Positions 55,601 to 64,000 of a DNA stretch of 64,000 nucleotides are shown in pieces. Origin of the DNA: Gorsachius magnificus. Taxonomy: Eukaryota; Chordata; Aves; Pelecaniformes; Ardeidae. Position numbers and translations under genes: made by a program. The number at the start of each line of letters is the position of its first letter. The first letter of the stretch is position 1. The notes under the pieces are model-generated. The model was given only the letters and a program-made list of their open reading frames with translations. It was not told where the DNA came from and made no database searches. Location: assembly GCA_034008185.1 (NCBI GenBank), contig CM067104.1, positions 124,001-188,000 on the forward strand, given 5' to 3'.

Positions 55601-58600
55601 CTGCAGAGAGAGCCGGGCCGTCAGGGCTGCGGGGACCCACGCCTGCCCTCCCAGCAGGCTGGGGAAGGGGCTAAGGGGGCTGGGGATGGGCACACCATGT
55701 CCCCCAGGGCTGGGCCAAGGCCGCCGGGCACCTCCCCACTCCAGCACATACCTTCTGCACCTTGTTGATGCGATGAGCCGCCCGGTTATCTTTGGCCTTT
55801 TGCTAACAAAAACACGAAGCCAGCTGACTCGCAGCCCCCGGCGCCCCGGCCCCCCGCCCCAGCGACACCCCGGCACTCACCAAATAGGGGGCTTTGTCTG
55901 TGGCAGGGACCTTCCTCCAGAGCTTCATGATCTGTTTGCAGCGGCTTGACCAGTCTGGGAGGCCAGTAGGAGCAGATGAAGAGGAGAAAAGCAACGTCAG
56001 CCCAAGCCTGATGAGCCCACCCGGGCCCTCGGCAAGTGACCGTCCCCCTTTAGACATAGGAACAACCCTGTGCCCAGAAGCCGGTGCCGAGAACCCCCCA
56101 CCATTGCTGCGAGGAGCACTTTGGTCCTGCAGCCAAGCCCTGTGCCGGAGCACACAGGACCTCCCCTCCAAACAGGGACCCAGGGCGTTACGCTGCACCC
56201 AGCTCCCTCCAACGGGACGGCTGCAGCCCCCCCAGAGCCCTACCTGGATAATCCTGCTTGAGGTTGGGGAAGTTCATGTTGGCGTAGAGGACTGGTGAGA
56301 TGGTGGAGAGCTCGCCCAGCTCCTCGTCCTTCTCCCAGCGCTGCAGGCTGCGCTGGTTGTAGGACAGCCCATCACCCTCGCCCTCTGTTGTGGGCGTTGT
56401 GGGTGTCGAGGGGGTGGTGGCAGCTGAGCTGCTGGCCCAGGGGCTCTCAGGCTCGCAGTGGTCTGGGCTGAAGAAACCGCTCCGCTCCCTGGGGGGGGGA
56501 GAACACGTCACAGATCGGCATGGTATGAGGGAAGAGGGGGTCCCGCAACACCCCAGGGTTCAATCCTCCAAGAAGGCCAGCCCCAGCTCCCCCGGCCGCC
56601 CACGTACCTGTTATCGAGGAACGGGGACTGGCAGACACCCGAATACGACTCCAAGGAGACGGCTCCGGGGAGTGAGCCCAGGGAAACACTCCCTGTGAGG
56701 GAAGGGAGAAGGGTTGCAGGGAGGGCAGAGCTGGGGCAGAGCCTGTGCCCATCCCGGGGGCCCCCGCAGCCCTCAGACAACACAAGATCCCCCCCGCACG
56801 CCCCCAAAACGCTTTCCACGTTCATGCCCAGAGCAACAGGGAAGAGCCAGGAGCTCGGGCTCTCCTGTACCACAGGCACCGCTGCTGTTCAAACAGCTCA
56901 GCCCCTATGAGGACACAACACGCTGGTTTTCCCAGGGTAGATGGCGAGTCCTGCCCTTCTCCCCCACCCACCAGGACCCTCCCTCGACAACCGCGCCTCG
57001 GCTCGGGGCTGTGCCGCCTCCACCCACCCTGCCCTGGCAGCTGGAGGTCTCCTTGCAGGAACGGCCGCTGCGCCCGGTTGGGGTCCTGCCCTGCACCACC
57101 GGCCTCCATCCCCGCAGCCACACAGTTCAGGGGCTGCTCCCCACGCTCCGCCGAGCCCAGCACGTCCTTGAAGAGCTGCTGGACGTCTTTGCTCTCCATC
57201 TTGGGCAGCTCTGCGGGGGGAAAAGGAGGAGCTGAGCCATCGCCAGCAGCATGTGGTGCAGACCTCGCACTGACAGGTGGAACAGAAACCCGGGGGTCTT
57301 GGCCCTGGGACCTCCTTCACTTCGGCTGATGGGGGGGGGGGCACAGAGTGGCCTCACCTTCCGTGGGGATCTTGTCGAGGTCGGAGCTCAGCGCACCCTC
57401 GCCCGGGGTTGCCGGTTTCTCGGCGTCCCCGGGGTCCGGGGAATCCTTCAGCTCATCAGTCCCTGCGAGGAGGAATCAGCCGGTGCCCTCAGCACCCCAT
57501 CACCCCCCACCTCAGGGCTCGGGACCCCCCAGCCCCTACGGGGGGACAGGAGTCCCCCAGGGCGGTTGGAGCGCCGCACCACGCGGGGGCGCTCTAGGCG
57601 CCGCTCTATGGTCCCCAGCGCCCGGCAGCCACTCGGGGAAACCATAGAGTTCCCCTCACACCGCCCGCCCTGACTAGAGCGTACTCCTCTACCATAGAGC
57701 AGCCCCGTCTCTATGGTTGCAGCCGCTCTAGGCCGCCTCTCGAAGGCCCCGTGGAGGACTCGGCTGTCGGTCTGTCCGGCACCACCCGGCGGCCCGCGGG
57801 CACGGCGGGGGGTGGTCCCCGGGGCTCACCCAGGTCCTCGGCCTTCGCGTCGTCCTTGCCGTCATCATCAGGAGCGGCGGCGCTGCCGTCGGTGCTGTCG
57901 TCCCCTGCGGGGCACCAGGCCTCAGGCGGGGCCAGGCCGCCTTGGGGGGGGGACACGGACACACACACACCGGTACCCCCCAACCGCCCCCCGGGGCCCT
58001 CCCCCAACCCCCAGCGTCCTCCTACAGCCCTCGGTGTCCACGGCAACCCCCAGCAGCCCCACACACCCCCCTGAGGACCCACCCCCCCCCCCGGGGGGGG
58101 ACCCCCCCAACAACCCTAGGGGCCCCCTCAACACTCCTGGCCCCCCGGGGGTGGGGTCTCCCTCCTGTCATGGGGGGCACCCTGCAGCGCCCCGGCCAGG
58201 CTGGGGTCCCCCTTGGATCGCGGGGCGCCCTGGCCCAGGGAGGGGCGGGCGGCCCCGTCCCCCACGCCACCCGCTGCCAGCAGCGCCTTCCGGCTCAGGT
58301 CCATCAGCGCCTTCCCAAAAAACGCCTCCTGCCAAAGGGGGAGCTGCCATCAGCGCCGGGCTCCCCCCCCCCGGGCCCCCCCCCCCCCCGTCCCCCCCGG
58401 GGGAACACCCCGCGCTTCTTCTTCTCGTCCCCCTCCGCCGAGCCCGGATCCAGGCTGCCCTCGGCCGGGAGGTCCCCCGGAGCCCCTGCAACAGCCGCCC
58501 CGTTAACACCTCCCCCCAAAAGAGCTTGGGGCTGTTCCTGTGCCACGGGAAGGGCTCGGGTACAGCAGCATCACAGCACCACAGGGTGCGCCCTGCGGTC

Positions 58601-61600
58601 CCCCTCCATGCCCAGGGGAGAAGCGGGCAGAGGGATGGGTGCCACCAGGCCCTACCGTCCTCCGGGTGCCCCTCGGCGCTCAGCCCCTCGCGCCCCACGT
58701 CAGCCAGCACGGCCGAGACCTTCTTCAGGCGGGTGTGGGACTTGCGCTGCCGCACCATGAAACCACCGATGCCTGGTGGGCAGAGGAAGAGGAGGTGGGG
58801 GGGGGGATGTCACAGCAAGGCTGATTTGGGGGGTCTGCTCCTGGGGGGAGGCCCCGGGCAGCACTCACCGGGCCGGTAGGGCTTGCGCTTCCTCTTCTTG
58901 CACTCCTCTGGGTCCTCCAGCCCCTTCCCCGAGTCCACGTCAGCCCCAATGTCGCGGTCGGGGCTGGCCGGAGCCTCCAGCTTGATCTCGCACTCCATGT
59001 GCTCGACACCCACTGCCGGGGGGGACACGCGAGATGTTAGCGGGGTCCCCCAGCACCTCCCCACCAAACCCCCCCCAGCTAAATTGCCACAAAAATGCAC
59101 CTTCAGCTTTGAGCAGCTCGTCGGCATCCAGGTCGACGTCCTTCTTGTCATCGGGGCCCAGGGGGTCGCCCCCCTCCAGCCCCCCCTCCCCATTCAGGGT
59201 GCCCAGCCGGCCCTTGCGCTGCCGCCGCTTGTGCAGGGGCGACAGGGAGAGGTTGCGCAGCACCGCCATCCCCGTCTCCGTCAGCCACACGCCCTCGAAG
59301 CGGAAATACTGGGGTTCTGCAGGGACGAAAACCAGCGTTGGGGACAAAAGCCAGTGCTGGGTGTGCGGCCAGCGCCAGGCACGGCCCCAGGGAGCCCGCG
59401 GTGGTGACCCCGGCACTGCACGTACCTGGCTCCTTGGCCTTGACCGAGGCAACCTCTGTGGGAGGCGTGGGCACTGCAGAGGGAAAAGCAGAGGGGGGAG
59501 GTGAGCCCCCGCATCCCCCAAATGCCCCTGAACCCCACGGGCTCCCCCTGCCCCAGGCGCTCACCGGCCGGCTTGACCACGTAGGGCTGGCAGGCGCTGC
59601 AGTCGAAGCCTTCGTCCGCAGCCTGCTCCACCTCCTCCTCCGTGAAGAGGCTGTCACACGCCGCGTGCAGCCACCTGCGGGCAGTGGGGACCCGTCATAC
59701 ACCCCCGGCCCCCCCCACCAGGAACCCCAAACGCAAAGACACCCCACTCCCGCCCCCCAACCCCAGGGCTGCGGCGCTCACCGATCGCAGTGCCGGCACT
59801 GGATGAGCAGGTCGTCCTCCACGTACTTCTCGCGGCAGAAGGGGCAGACGACCAGGCTGGCGCAGGGCGCGCAGTGGGTGTAGTTGTTCTGCCACTCGCA
59901 GTGGAAGCCGGGGGAAGCCGCCCCACACTGCACGCAGCACACGCACCTGGGGAAGGCGGGGGGCGAGCCGAGGGGTCAGCACCAGCCCCAAGCGCCGCCG
60001 CCCCCCCCCCCCGGGGCCCCAAGCGCCCCCCATGCACCATTTGCACTTCCAGCCGCCCTTGGGCACGGTCTGCAGCGGGGGGTCCAGGCAGTAGGTGTGG
60101 TAGCTGATGTCGCAGTCATCGCAGAGCAGGAGCCGGGAAGGGTCGGAGGCTTTGCCGCACACCTCGCAGACAATGCACTCCACACAGCGCCAGCCCTTCA
60201 GCAGCATCACCTTCGTGATCTGGGGACAGGGAGGGCGGCTGGCCCAAGCTGCGGGGCCCCAAGGGCAGGGGCCCCCGGGGGGGGGCCCTGGGCATGGCCC
60301 GGGGGTCCCCGGGCTTGGCGTGGCCGCAGGGGACACCCCAGGAGCACGGCATGGCCACGGGGGACGCAGCGCAACCACACAGACACGCTGGGCATGAAGC
60401 TGTGTGTGCCCCAAGGGACAGGGCCTGGCCACGTGGGGACAGCACGGTCCTGCCTGCCCGGCGCAGGGACAGGGGACCCAGTTCCCCTCACCTTGCTGTT
60501 GACGCAGTAGGGGTGGTAGCACTGGGAGCACTGGGAGCAGGCGAGAAGGTGTCCCTCGGCCCCGCGCCCGAAGCTGCCGCACACCACGCACATGTCCTGG
60601 GGGAGAGAGGCCATGAGAGGAGCTGGGGCAGGGGGGGGACAGGAGCTGGGGGAGACCCGCAGTCTGTCCTGTCCCGTCCATCTGTCCATCCGGCGGTGCC
60701 CCAGTTACCTGCATGAGCACAAACTTGTCAGTGTTGGAGAAGAGGACAACCGTATTCTGCATCGTGTCATCATCGTCCTCATCCTCCTCCTTGCTGGGCG
60801 AGCTCTCCACGTCGGCGAGCTGGGGACAGAGCAGGGGGCTCAGCACCAAGGACCCCCACTCTCCGTGCAGTTTTGGGGGGCACCAGCCGCAGTCTGGTGT
60901 CAAACCAGGGGGCACGGGAACACGCAGGGGCAGCAGACCCCCTGCCCACCTGCAAGCCAGCCCCTCCTCAGGGGGCAGCTCTGCACCAGCCCTATGCTTG
61001 TGGGGTGAAACCCCCAGACCCACAGCACAGCACCCAGGCACTCGCCTCGCCCCCAAGGATCCCCACCCACCCCACCCCGAGGGCTCCTGAGCCTTTCCAA
61101 GGGACCGGGATGGTGGGGAAGGGGATGGGGGAGACGCTCGGCTCTCAGCCCTGCCACCAAAAAGCTTAGGGACACCCCGGCCCCCCGCCTCTGCCCCAGC
61201 CCAGCCTTACTGCTAGGGTGTCAACGGACGAGGTGGTCGACTTCAGGCGTGCACGGCCACGGCCACGGCCCCCATGGGACCCACCTCGGGGGCGCCTCCG
61301 CCCGGGGAAGCTGCTGCTGCGACCCTAGGGCCAAGGGGAGAGGGCGGTTACAGCAACCTGAGGGGGCCCAGCCGGACCCCCGCCACGCATCCCGGCCGGG
61401 GTAGGGGCAGCAGAGGGGCACGGCCCCCATCCCACCCCCATCGCGTGCTCGGCCCTTGCCTACTCGCCGCAGGGGCAGCCCAGGGATGGGGGCGCAGCCC
61501 TGGCGGGGCAGTGAGGGTGGTGGGTCCCCCCAAAGATGGGGGCTGGCAGGGTTCCCCCAATACCTGTTTGACACGGGAGCGCCCCGGGGAGCTGCGCCGC

Positions 61601-64000
61601 CGGTTCTTGTCCCCATCCCCCTTGGCGGCCGGCTCGAAGAGCAGCGAGTCATCTGTCTCGGCGCCCAGCGGCAGCGACACGGCGTCCTCCTTCTGCAGGC
61701 TGGCATCGGCTGAGGCCGGCCCCAGCTCGAGGGAGAGTGAGCCCCCGCCCTCGGGGTCTGGGGAGCCCAGCAGCAGCTCTGAGCCGGGGAAGCTGCTGCT
61801 CGTGTCCCCCTGGCTCAGGTTGGAGATCTCATTGAGGATGTCAGGGCGGGGGCGCAGGGCAGGGGGCTCGGGGCCCCCCTCATCTCCGCGCCCCAGCAGC
61901 TTCTCCCCAGCAGCGCACACCTCCATGGGGGTCTCGGGGCCCAGCTCCTCCGGCTCCAGGAGCAAGGGGGACCCCTTGGCTTCAGGGTCCCCTCCAGCCC
62001 GGCCTTCCTCCAGCGCATCCTCCTCACTCAGCGGTGGGGAGCTCCCACTGGTGCCCTCCCGCTCCAGCCTCGGCGCCTCTTCCTCCTCCTCTTCCTCCTC
62101 TTCTGGCAGGCCCGGGAAGGACCCCAGCTCTGGGGCAGGGCTGGCATGGGGGCCGTCTCTGGGGGGGCTGGCTGGCGACTCCCCCTCGCCACCGGCCGTC
62201 TCCATCTCCTCGTCCTCAGGGGGTTCGGCAGGGGCTGGGGTGCAGGCAGGAGAGCCCAGGGGAGGCGGTGGGGAGCCAGGGGGCTCAGTGTCCATGGCGG
62301 TGCCGGGGCTGCTGGGGGGCTCGGGCAGGCTGGGGTGGGTGGCTGGGGCTCCTCGTCTTCCTTGGCATTGGGCAAGGGGTCTGGGGTGTGGGCAGGTGAG
62401 ACAGCACAAAGATCTGGGAGCGTGGAGAGGAGGGGACAGTGACACCGCAGTCCTCAGTGGAGACACCTACAACCCCTCCAACCCCAGAGCTGTCCCCAGA
62501 CCCACCTGGGGGAGCCGGGGGTGGGGGTTCCATCTCAGGGGGCAGCAAGGGCTCCGGCTCCAGCTCCATCTCCTCTTCAGGGGGCACCTCCGGGGCCAGG
62601 GCTGGCGCTTCCTCTGCTACAGTCACCTCAGGGAAAAGACCTGCAGGATGGGGCCACAGGTGACGGGGGGCCATGGGGGTCCCCTCGTCCCCTGGGCCAC
62701 CAGCCTGGGGCTGAGAGGCAACAAGCATCACCTCAGCCTGCCTCAGAGACCCTGCAGCCCCCCACGTACCCCCAAACTAGGACATCAAAGCATAAAATCA
62801 GGGTCAACAGGTTGAGGGTCACGGAAGAGCAGTGCTGGGAGAGCACCCAGGTGTGGGACTCCTGCACCAATAGGAAGGGAAAAGGGACGGACCCAAAGGT
62901 CCCCCATTTACCTGGTGGCTTGGGGTCCTCCTCGGGGGGCAGCTCGCTGGGGGGCAGCTTCTCGAGTGGTGATTTATTAGGGGACAGCGGGAAGGTACGT
63001 CAAGGGGCAGCACGTCAAGGGGCGGCTCGTTGGGGGGCAGCTCATCAAGGGATGGTTTACTGGGGGGCAGCTCCTCGAGGGGGGGCACCTCCACAGGGGT
63101 CGGCTCTCCAGGAGGAGACCCGCCATCGCCTGGGGGTGCCTCCTGGGGGTCACCCCCAAGCTGTGGCTTCTCATCACCCCCCACGGGCTCCGGCTCAGGC
63201 TGGGGGACGGGCACGTCCGGTGGCTCACTGCGGTCAGGGGATGCCAACCTGGATGGGGGGAGCGGGTGAGGGGAGTGGGGCTCAGGCGAGCCCCTCGCTA
63301 GGGCTGCGGGACCCGTCCTCCCCCCTGCAAAGGGGGCACCCAGCCCGACACCCCCCAGAGCCAGACCCCCATCCCCACTCACATCTGGGCAGGGGGGTCC
63401 AGTTGGGGCGTGTGTGCTGGTGCCCCGTGGGCATCTTCTGCGGCGCGGCGCTGCTGGCAGCCCTCGCACACCGAGTAGCTCCGATACCACTGGCAGCCAG
63501 GGTCGAGCCCTGCCGGGCGCCGGCCACAGTCCGAGCAGACCCGGCAGTTCTAGCGGGGGAGGCAGAGGCATGTCAGGGGCAGGCAGGGGGGAGACCAGGC
63601 ACCCCCGTGCCCCCTCAGCGAGAGCAGGACGCACCTTGCACTTCCAGGAGTCAGCGGGGAGGCCCTCGATGGCCGGCTCCATGCAGAAGGTGTGGTAGCC
63701 CTTGTCGCAAGCCTCGCAAACCAGCATCATGGAGTCCTCGCCGGGCTGCCTGCGGGGTGCAAGGAGGGAGCGTGAGGGCCACGTCCTCTTCCTGTGCGCC
63801 CCTTGTTGTCCCCCCCGCCACGGGGACGCGGACTCACCTGCAGGTTTGGCACACTTTGCACTCGGGGCACTGCCAGCCCGAGCGCTTGCGGGGCGTGAGG
63901 GCGATGTCCAGGCAGGCCCCGTGGTAGTGCTGCCCGCAGCTGGTGCAGAAAACCAGGTCCCGCAGGTCGCCCGGCCCATCGCACACCGAGCACCGGGCGT
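42318..64000 (-). CDS. KMT2D: KMT2D (MLL2/MLL4) histone H3K4 methyltransferase, 5' end beyond window
   Basis: KMT2D is the catalytic scaffold of the COMPASS-like complex with UTX, PTIP and NCOA6 that monomethylates H3K4 at enhancers. About fifty exons run from an N-terminal PHD exon at the right edge to the post-SET stop at 42318. Domain order is PHD pair (63383-64000), Pro/Glu-repeat region, PHD cluster (59565-60596), LXXLL and Pro-rich region, HMG box (55752-55954), very large Pro/Gln-rich exons, extended PHD, FYRN, FYRC, SET and post-SET. Exon order and sequence match KMT2D rather than KMT2C, notably IELRHNVQKG, DELDKM-like DDLDKMESSLVASELPLLIE and NSFFPDTDLDKFAAEDIMDP, as does adjacency to PRKAG1. 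Frames break repeatedly in the Gln-rich exon and twice in the Pro-rich N-terminal part. The blocks below give exon positions. Confidence 0.98.
43854..45024 (-). CDS. KMT2D: KMT2D exon with extended PHD, FYRN and FYRC
   Basis: One continuous 1.17-kb exon. It holds a Pro-rich leader, LKKWKGVRWKRLRFLVTIQK, an extended PHD finger (CCFCHEEGDGATDGPARLLN, then WVHLNCALWSTEVYE, CSLCQKTGATNSCNRIRCPS, YHFACAIRAKCMFFKDKTML), FYRN (RVGGLVFHAIGQLLPHQM, TALYPVGYEATRIYWS) and the start of FYRC (YRCTICENNGRPEFVVQVIE). The reading frame is undamaged. Confidence 0.98.
45425..47447 (-). CDS. KMT2D: KMT2D exons between the Gln-rich exon and the extended PHD
   Basis: Exons are 47304-47447 (KPKRVQKGNERVPASRKKLR), 47065-47229 (LSLLPLTEPTITANFSLFAP), 46821-46977 (NNLSNPPTPPSSLPPTPPPS), 46655-46736 (VKSLDLLAALPTPPHNQTED), 46384-46559 (DDESDSPDSIVPASSPESVL), 45870-46018 (SEVSVMLTVSAAAAK), 45650-45785 (NLNGVMVAMAELLSVKIP) and 45425-45564 (EWLKQFDAVLPGYSLKGELD). 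The LAALPTPPHNQTED stretch and the acidic Ser-rich patch are strongly conserved in KMT2D. Phases agree. Confidence 0.95.
47535..50211 (-). CDS. KMT2D: KMT2D giant Gln-rich exon, with 11-residue repeats and broken frames
   Basis: This 2.7-kb exon starts VRKQQKEHTNLMAEYRNKQQ (50211) and ends in ELRPQPVLLGRE (47535). It corresponds to the mammalian exon with very long polyGln tracts, but here Gln runs are short and a tandem array of QASMQQPGVMG-type units occupies 49400-49760. Conserved pieces such as IRAQLQGVLAKNPQLRHL and SEAGHLLLQKLLRAKNVQLS are excellent, yet they fall in different frames: changes occur near 49550, 49525, 49220, 48645, 48215 and between 48000 and 48150. The region is expected to bind partners through phase-separating, low-complexity sequence. 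Confidence 0.93.
49395..49760 (-). repeat. KMT2D: 33-bp coding minisatellite (about 11 copies) in KMT2D
   Basis: Period 33 bases, translating as GQASMQQPGVM with variants (T for P, SIM, TS for AS). The copies at about 49509-49560 are the ones that carry two one-base losses. All others keep phase. Confidence 0.9.
50301..51227 (-). CDS. KMT2D: KMT2D coiled-coil region exons
   Basis: Exons are 51102-51227 (KAKMVALKGIKKVMAQGSIG), 50934-51011 (QQVSLLAQRLSGGPAVSEMQ), 50678-50744 (RPNPPTFAQGVI) and 50301-50533 (ADQRQYEEWLFHTQQLLQMQ and the helical LEEQIGAHRKSRKALCAKQR). The last exon has strong coiled-coil character. The acceptor of 50934-51011 is AAG and not CAG. Confidence 0.95.
51333..53224 (-). 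CDS. KMT2D: KMT2D large acidic/proline-rich exon
   Basis: A continuous 1.9-kb exon. It includes a short polyGln tract (WQQQQQAA), FIELRHNVQKG, acidic DLDDDFGSHKDLEDDDDLAN, the highly conserved HLDDLLNGDEFDLLAYTDPE, LELDTGDKKDIFNEHLRL-type sequence, and DKMESSLVASELPLLIEDLL followed by an LLEHEKKELQKKQQ helix. It ends MQQQLANSFFPDT, joining DLDKFAAEDIMDP in the next exon. Frame is intact. Confidence 0.96.
53473..53825 (-). CDS. KMT2D: KMT2D exons with RQRLRELLIRQQIQRN helix
   Basis: Exons 53706-53825 (RQRLRELLIRQQIQRNSLRP, containing an LXXLL-like LRELL nuclear receptor box) and 53473-53622 (DKGLLGTLATAASAGKLPGS, DERLSRPPPVATPSTLDING). Splice sites are canonical and phases match their neighbours. 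Confidence 0.95.
54083..55600 (-). CDS. KMT2D: KMT2D proline-rich exon after the HMG box
   Basis: Exon 54083-55600 opens QAESQINKQTKGEGLRKPER and carries FLKPPAGAGG, SELFLKLPPQ, PPGTPRHQPGTPDPFLKPRC, VFKAPMTPRVSQVEPQSPGL, LSPLRPPSVLPQQPP and SQSELEKQRQ. Between about 54520 and 54670 the plausible coding frame (LEPGFKSVPLSHSPA, GEPHAKAPGGQQPP) is offset from both flanks, so two compensating small indels flank that segment. Confidence 0.93.
55752..55954 (-). CDS. KMT2D: KMT2D HMG-box exons
   Basis: Exons 55881-55954 (WSSRCKQIMKLWRKVPATDK) and 55752-55802 (QKAKDNRAAHRINKVQK) encode the HMG-box-like helices of KMT2D, completed by the start of the 54083-55600 exon. Introns are tiny (78 bases between them). 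Confidence 0.95.
56244..57462 (-). CDS. KMT2D: KMT2D exons preceding the HMG box
   Basis: Exons are 57358-57462 (ATPGEGALSSDLDKIPTE), 57028-57210 (LPKMESKDVQQLFKDVLGSA), 56608-56692 (ESYSGVCQSPFLDN) and 56244-56487 (TTPSTPTTPTTEGEGDGLSY, LSTISPVLYANMNFPNLKQD). DVQQLFKDVLGS and the Thr/Pro-rich motif are strongly conserved in KMT2D. Confidence 0.94.
57604..57717. other. Four-copy ACCATAGAG/CTCTATGGT dyad cluster in a KMT2D intron
   Basis: CTCTATGGT occurs at 57604-57612 and 57709-57717, and its reverse complement ACCATAGAG at 57641-57649 and 57691-57699. They form two nested-looking inverted pairs; the right pair has a 9-base loop. Extra CTCTAGG/CTAGAGCG pieces lie nearby. The intron spans 57463-57839. 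Confidence 0.85.
57840..59473 (-). CDS. KMT2D: KMT2D exons between PHD cluster and DVQQLFKD region
   Basis: Exons are 59426-59473, 59101-59316 (FEGVWLTETGMAVLRNLSLS, PDDKKDVDLDADELLKAE), 58869-59012 (HMECEIKLEAPASPDRD, KKRKRKPYRP), 58656-58772 (GIGGFMVRQRKSHTRLKKVS), about 58420-58485 (DLPAEGSLDPGSAEGDEKKK), 58181-58328 (EAFFGKALMDLSRKALLAA) and 57840-57904. Where mammals have a basic segment ending KLEDMFPAYL before EAFFGK, the window has only G/C runs (58370-58425), so part of an exon and a donor seem lost. Confidence 0.9.
59565..60596 (-). CDS. KMT2D: KMT2D PHD-finger cluster
   Basis: Exons are 60492-60596 (DMCVVCGSFGRGAEGHLLAC, CSQCYHPYCVNSK), 60038-60219 (GWRCVECIVCEVCGKASDPS, LLCDDCDISYHTYCLDPPLQ), 59782-59946 (CGAASPGFHCEWQNNYTHCA, CPFCREKYVEDDLLIQCRHC) and 59565-59674 (WLHAACDSLFTEEEVEQAAD, FDCSACQPYV). 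These are the Cys4-His-Cys3 fingers that in mammals read unmodified or methylated histone H4 and others. All zinc ligands are present and frames are intact. Confidence 0.97.
60709..62640 (-). CDS. KMT2D: KMT2D acidic and Pro-rich exons upstream of the PHD cluster
   Basis: Exons are 62506-62640, 61564-62380 (ILNEISNLSQGDTSSSFPGS, LLLGSPDPEGGGSLSLELG, RRRSSPGRSRVKQ), 61210-61324 (SSSFPGRRRPRGGSHGGRGR, RARLKST) and 60709-60819 (SSPSKEEDEDDDDTMQNTVV, LFSNTDKFVLMQ). The Arg/Gly-rich exon resembles an AT-hook or RG-rich nucleic-acid-binding segment. The 5' part of 61564-62380 (LPNAKEDEEPQPP) and the rest (MDTEPPGSP) are in different frames, suggesting one lost base near 62260-62340. Confidence 0.93.
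62912..63248 (-). CDS. KMT2D: KMT2D Pro/Leu/Glu repeat exon
   Basis: Encodes short repeats such as PPLEELPPSKPSLDELPPNE and SPLEKLPPSELPPEE, the counterpart of the long LSPPPEESP repeats of mammalian KMT2D but far fewer. The last twenty codons are in another frame than the rest; the change falls at about 62985-63000. Confidence 0.88.
63383..64000 (-). CDS. KMT2D: KMT2D N-terminal PHD exons (gene continues beyond window)
   Basis: Exons are 63838-64000+ (CSVCDGPGDLRDLVFCTSCG, YHGACLDIALTPRKRSGWQC, CPECKVCQTC), 63635-63749 (MMLVCEACDKGYHTFCMEPA) and 63383-63549 (NCRVCSDCGRRPAGLDPGCQ, WYRSYSVCEGC). These are the first PHD group. The exon is cut by the window edge, leaving about the first two hundred residues outside. 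Confidence 0.96.

Noticed and set aside
42318..64000. Reading the frame breaks in KMT2D as evidence of a pseudogene
   Set aside because: Catalytic, PHD and FYR exons are perfect with intact splice sites. The breaks concentrate in low-complexity G/C-rich stretches, and the same defect is seen in several neighbouring genes, so sequence error is the simpler explanation.

Overview
The window is vertebrate nuclear DNA, most likely from a bird microchromosome. The protein matches are clear vertebrate orthologues, introns are very short, G/C content is extreme (a run of 32 G at 18781-18812, CpG-island sequence over many kilobases), and the gene order is that of human 12q13: CCNT1, ADCY6, CACNB3, DDX23, (gap), WNT1, DDN, PRKAG1, KMT2D. 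Assignment to birds is inference; orthology rests on direct reading of exon-encoded protein against the known families. There is no prokaryotic, phage or CRISPR content, and I recognised no complete transposon.

Layout. 1-6179: 5' part of CCNT1 (minus), six coding exons in less GC-rich introns. 6180-6330: CCNT1 CpG promoter. About 6575-15226: ADCY6 (minus), all 21 coding exons. 15227-17592: GC-rich head-to-head promoter interval between ADCY6 and CACNB3. 17593-22585: CACNB3 (plus) with two alternative first exons. 22586-23615: convergent 3' UTRs. 24009-27331: DDX23 (minus), cut by a 500-N assembly gap (27332-27831). 28396-30179: WNT1 (plus), complete. 30600-35070: intergenic, with a homeodomain-motif cluster and a 40-bp minisatellite. 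35196-about 36340: a dendrin-like gene (DDN, minus) whose conserved motifs lie in different frames. 37428-40110: PRKAG1 (minus), complete. 40440-64000: KMT2D (minus), from polyA signal to an N-terminal PHD exon; its start lies beyond the window.

The genes are not a pathway; they form an ancient linkage block: P-TEFb cyclin, cAMP synthesis, calcium-channel trafficking, spliceosomal helicase, Wnt ligand, AMPK gamma subunit and H3K4 methyltransferase. RND1, CCDC65, FKBP11, ARF3 and WNT10B, which lie between DDX23 and WNT1 in mammals, are absent from the visible sequence, and the only place they could hide is the gap.

A recurring oddity is loss of single bases inside otherwise excellent exons (CCNT1 exon 1, ADCY6 exon 1, CACNB3 exon 8, the KMT2D Gln-rich exon, probably DDN), usually in G/C-rich sequence. 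I read these mainly as consensus errors. Signals I consider more interesting biologically are a perfect 17-bp hairpin over an ADCY6 splice donor, a four-copy ACCATAGAG dyad cluster in a KMT2D intron, an 11-residue coding minisatellite in KMT2D, and the homeodomain/SOX cluster 3' of WNT1.
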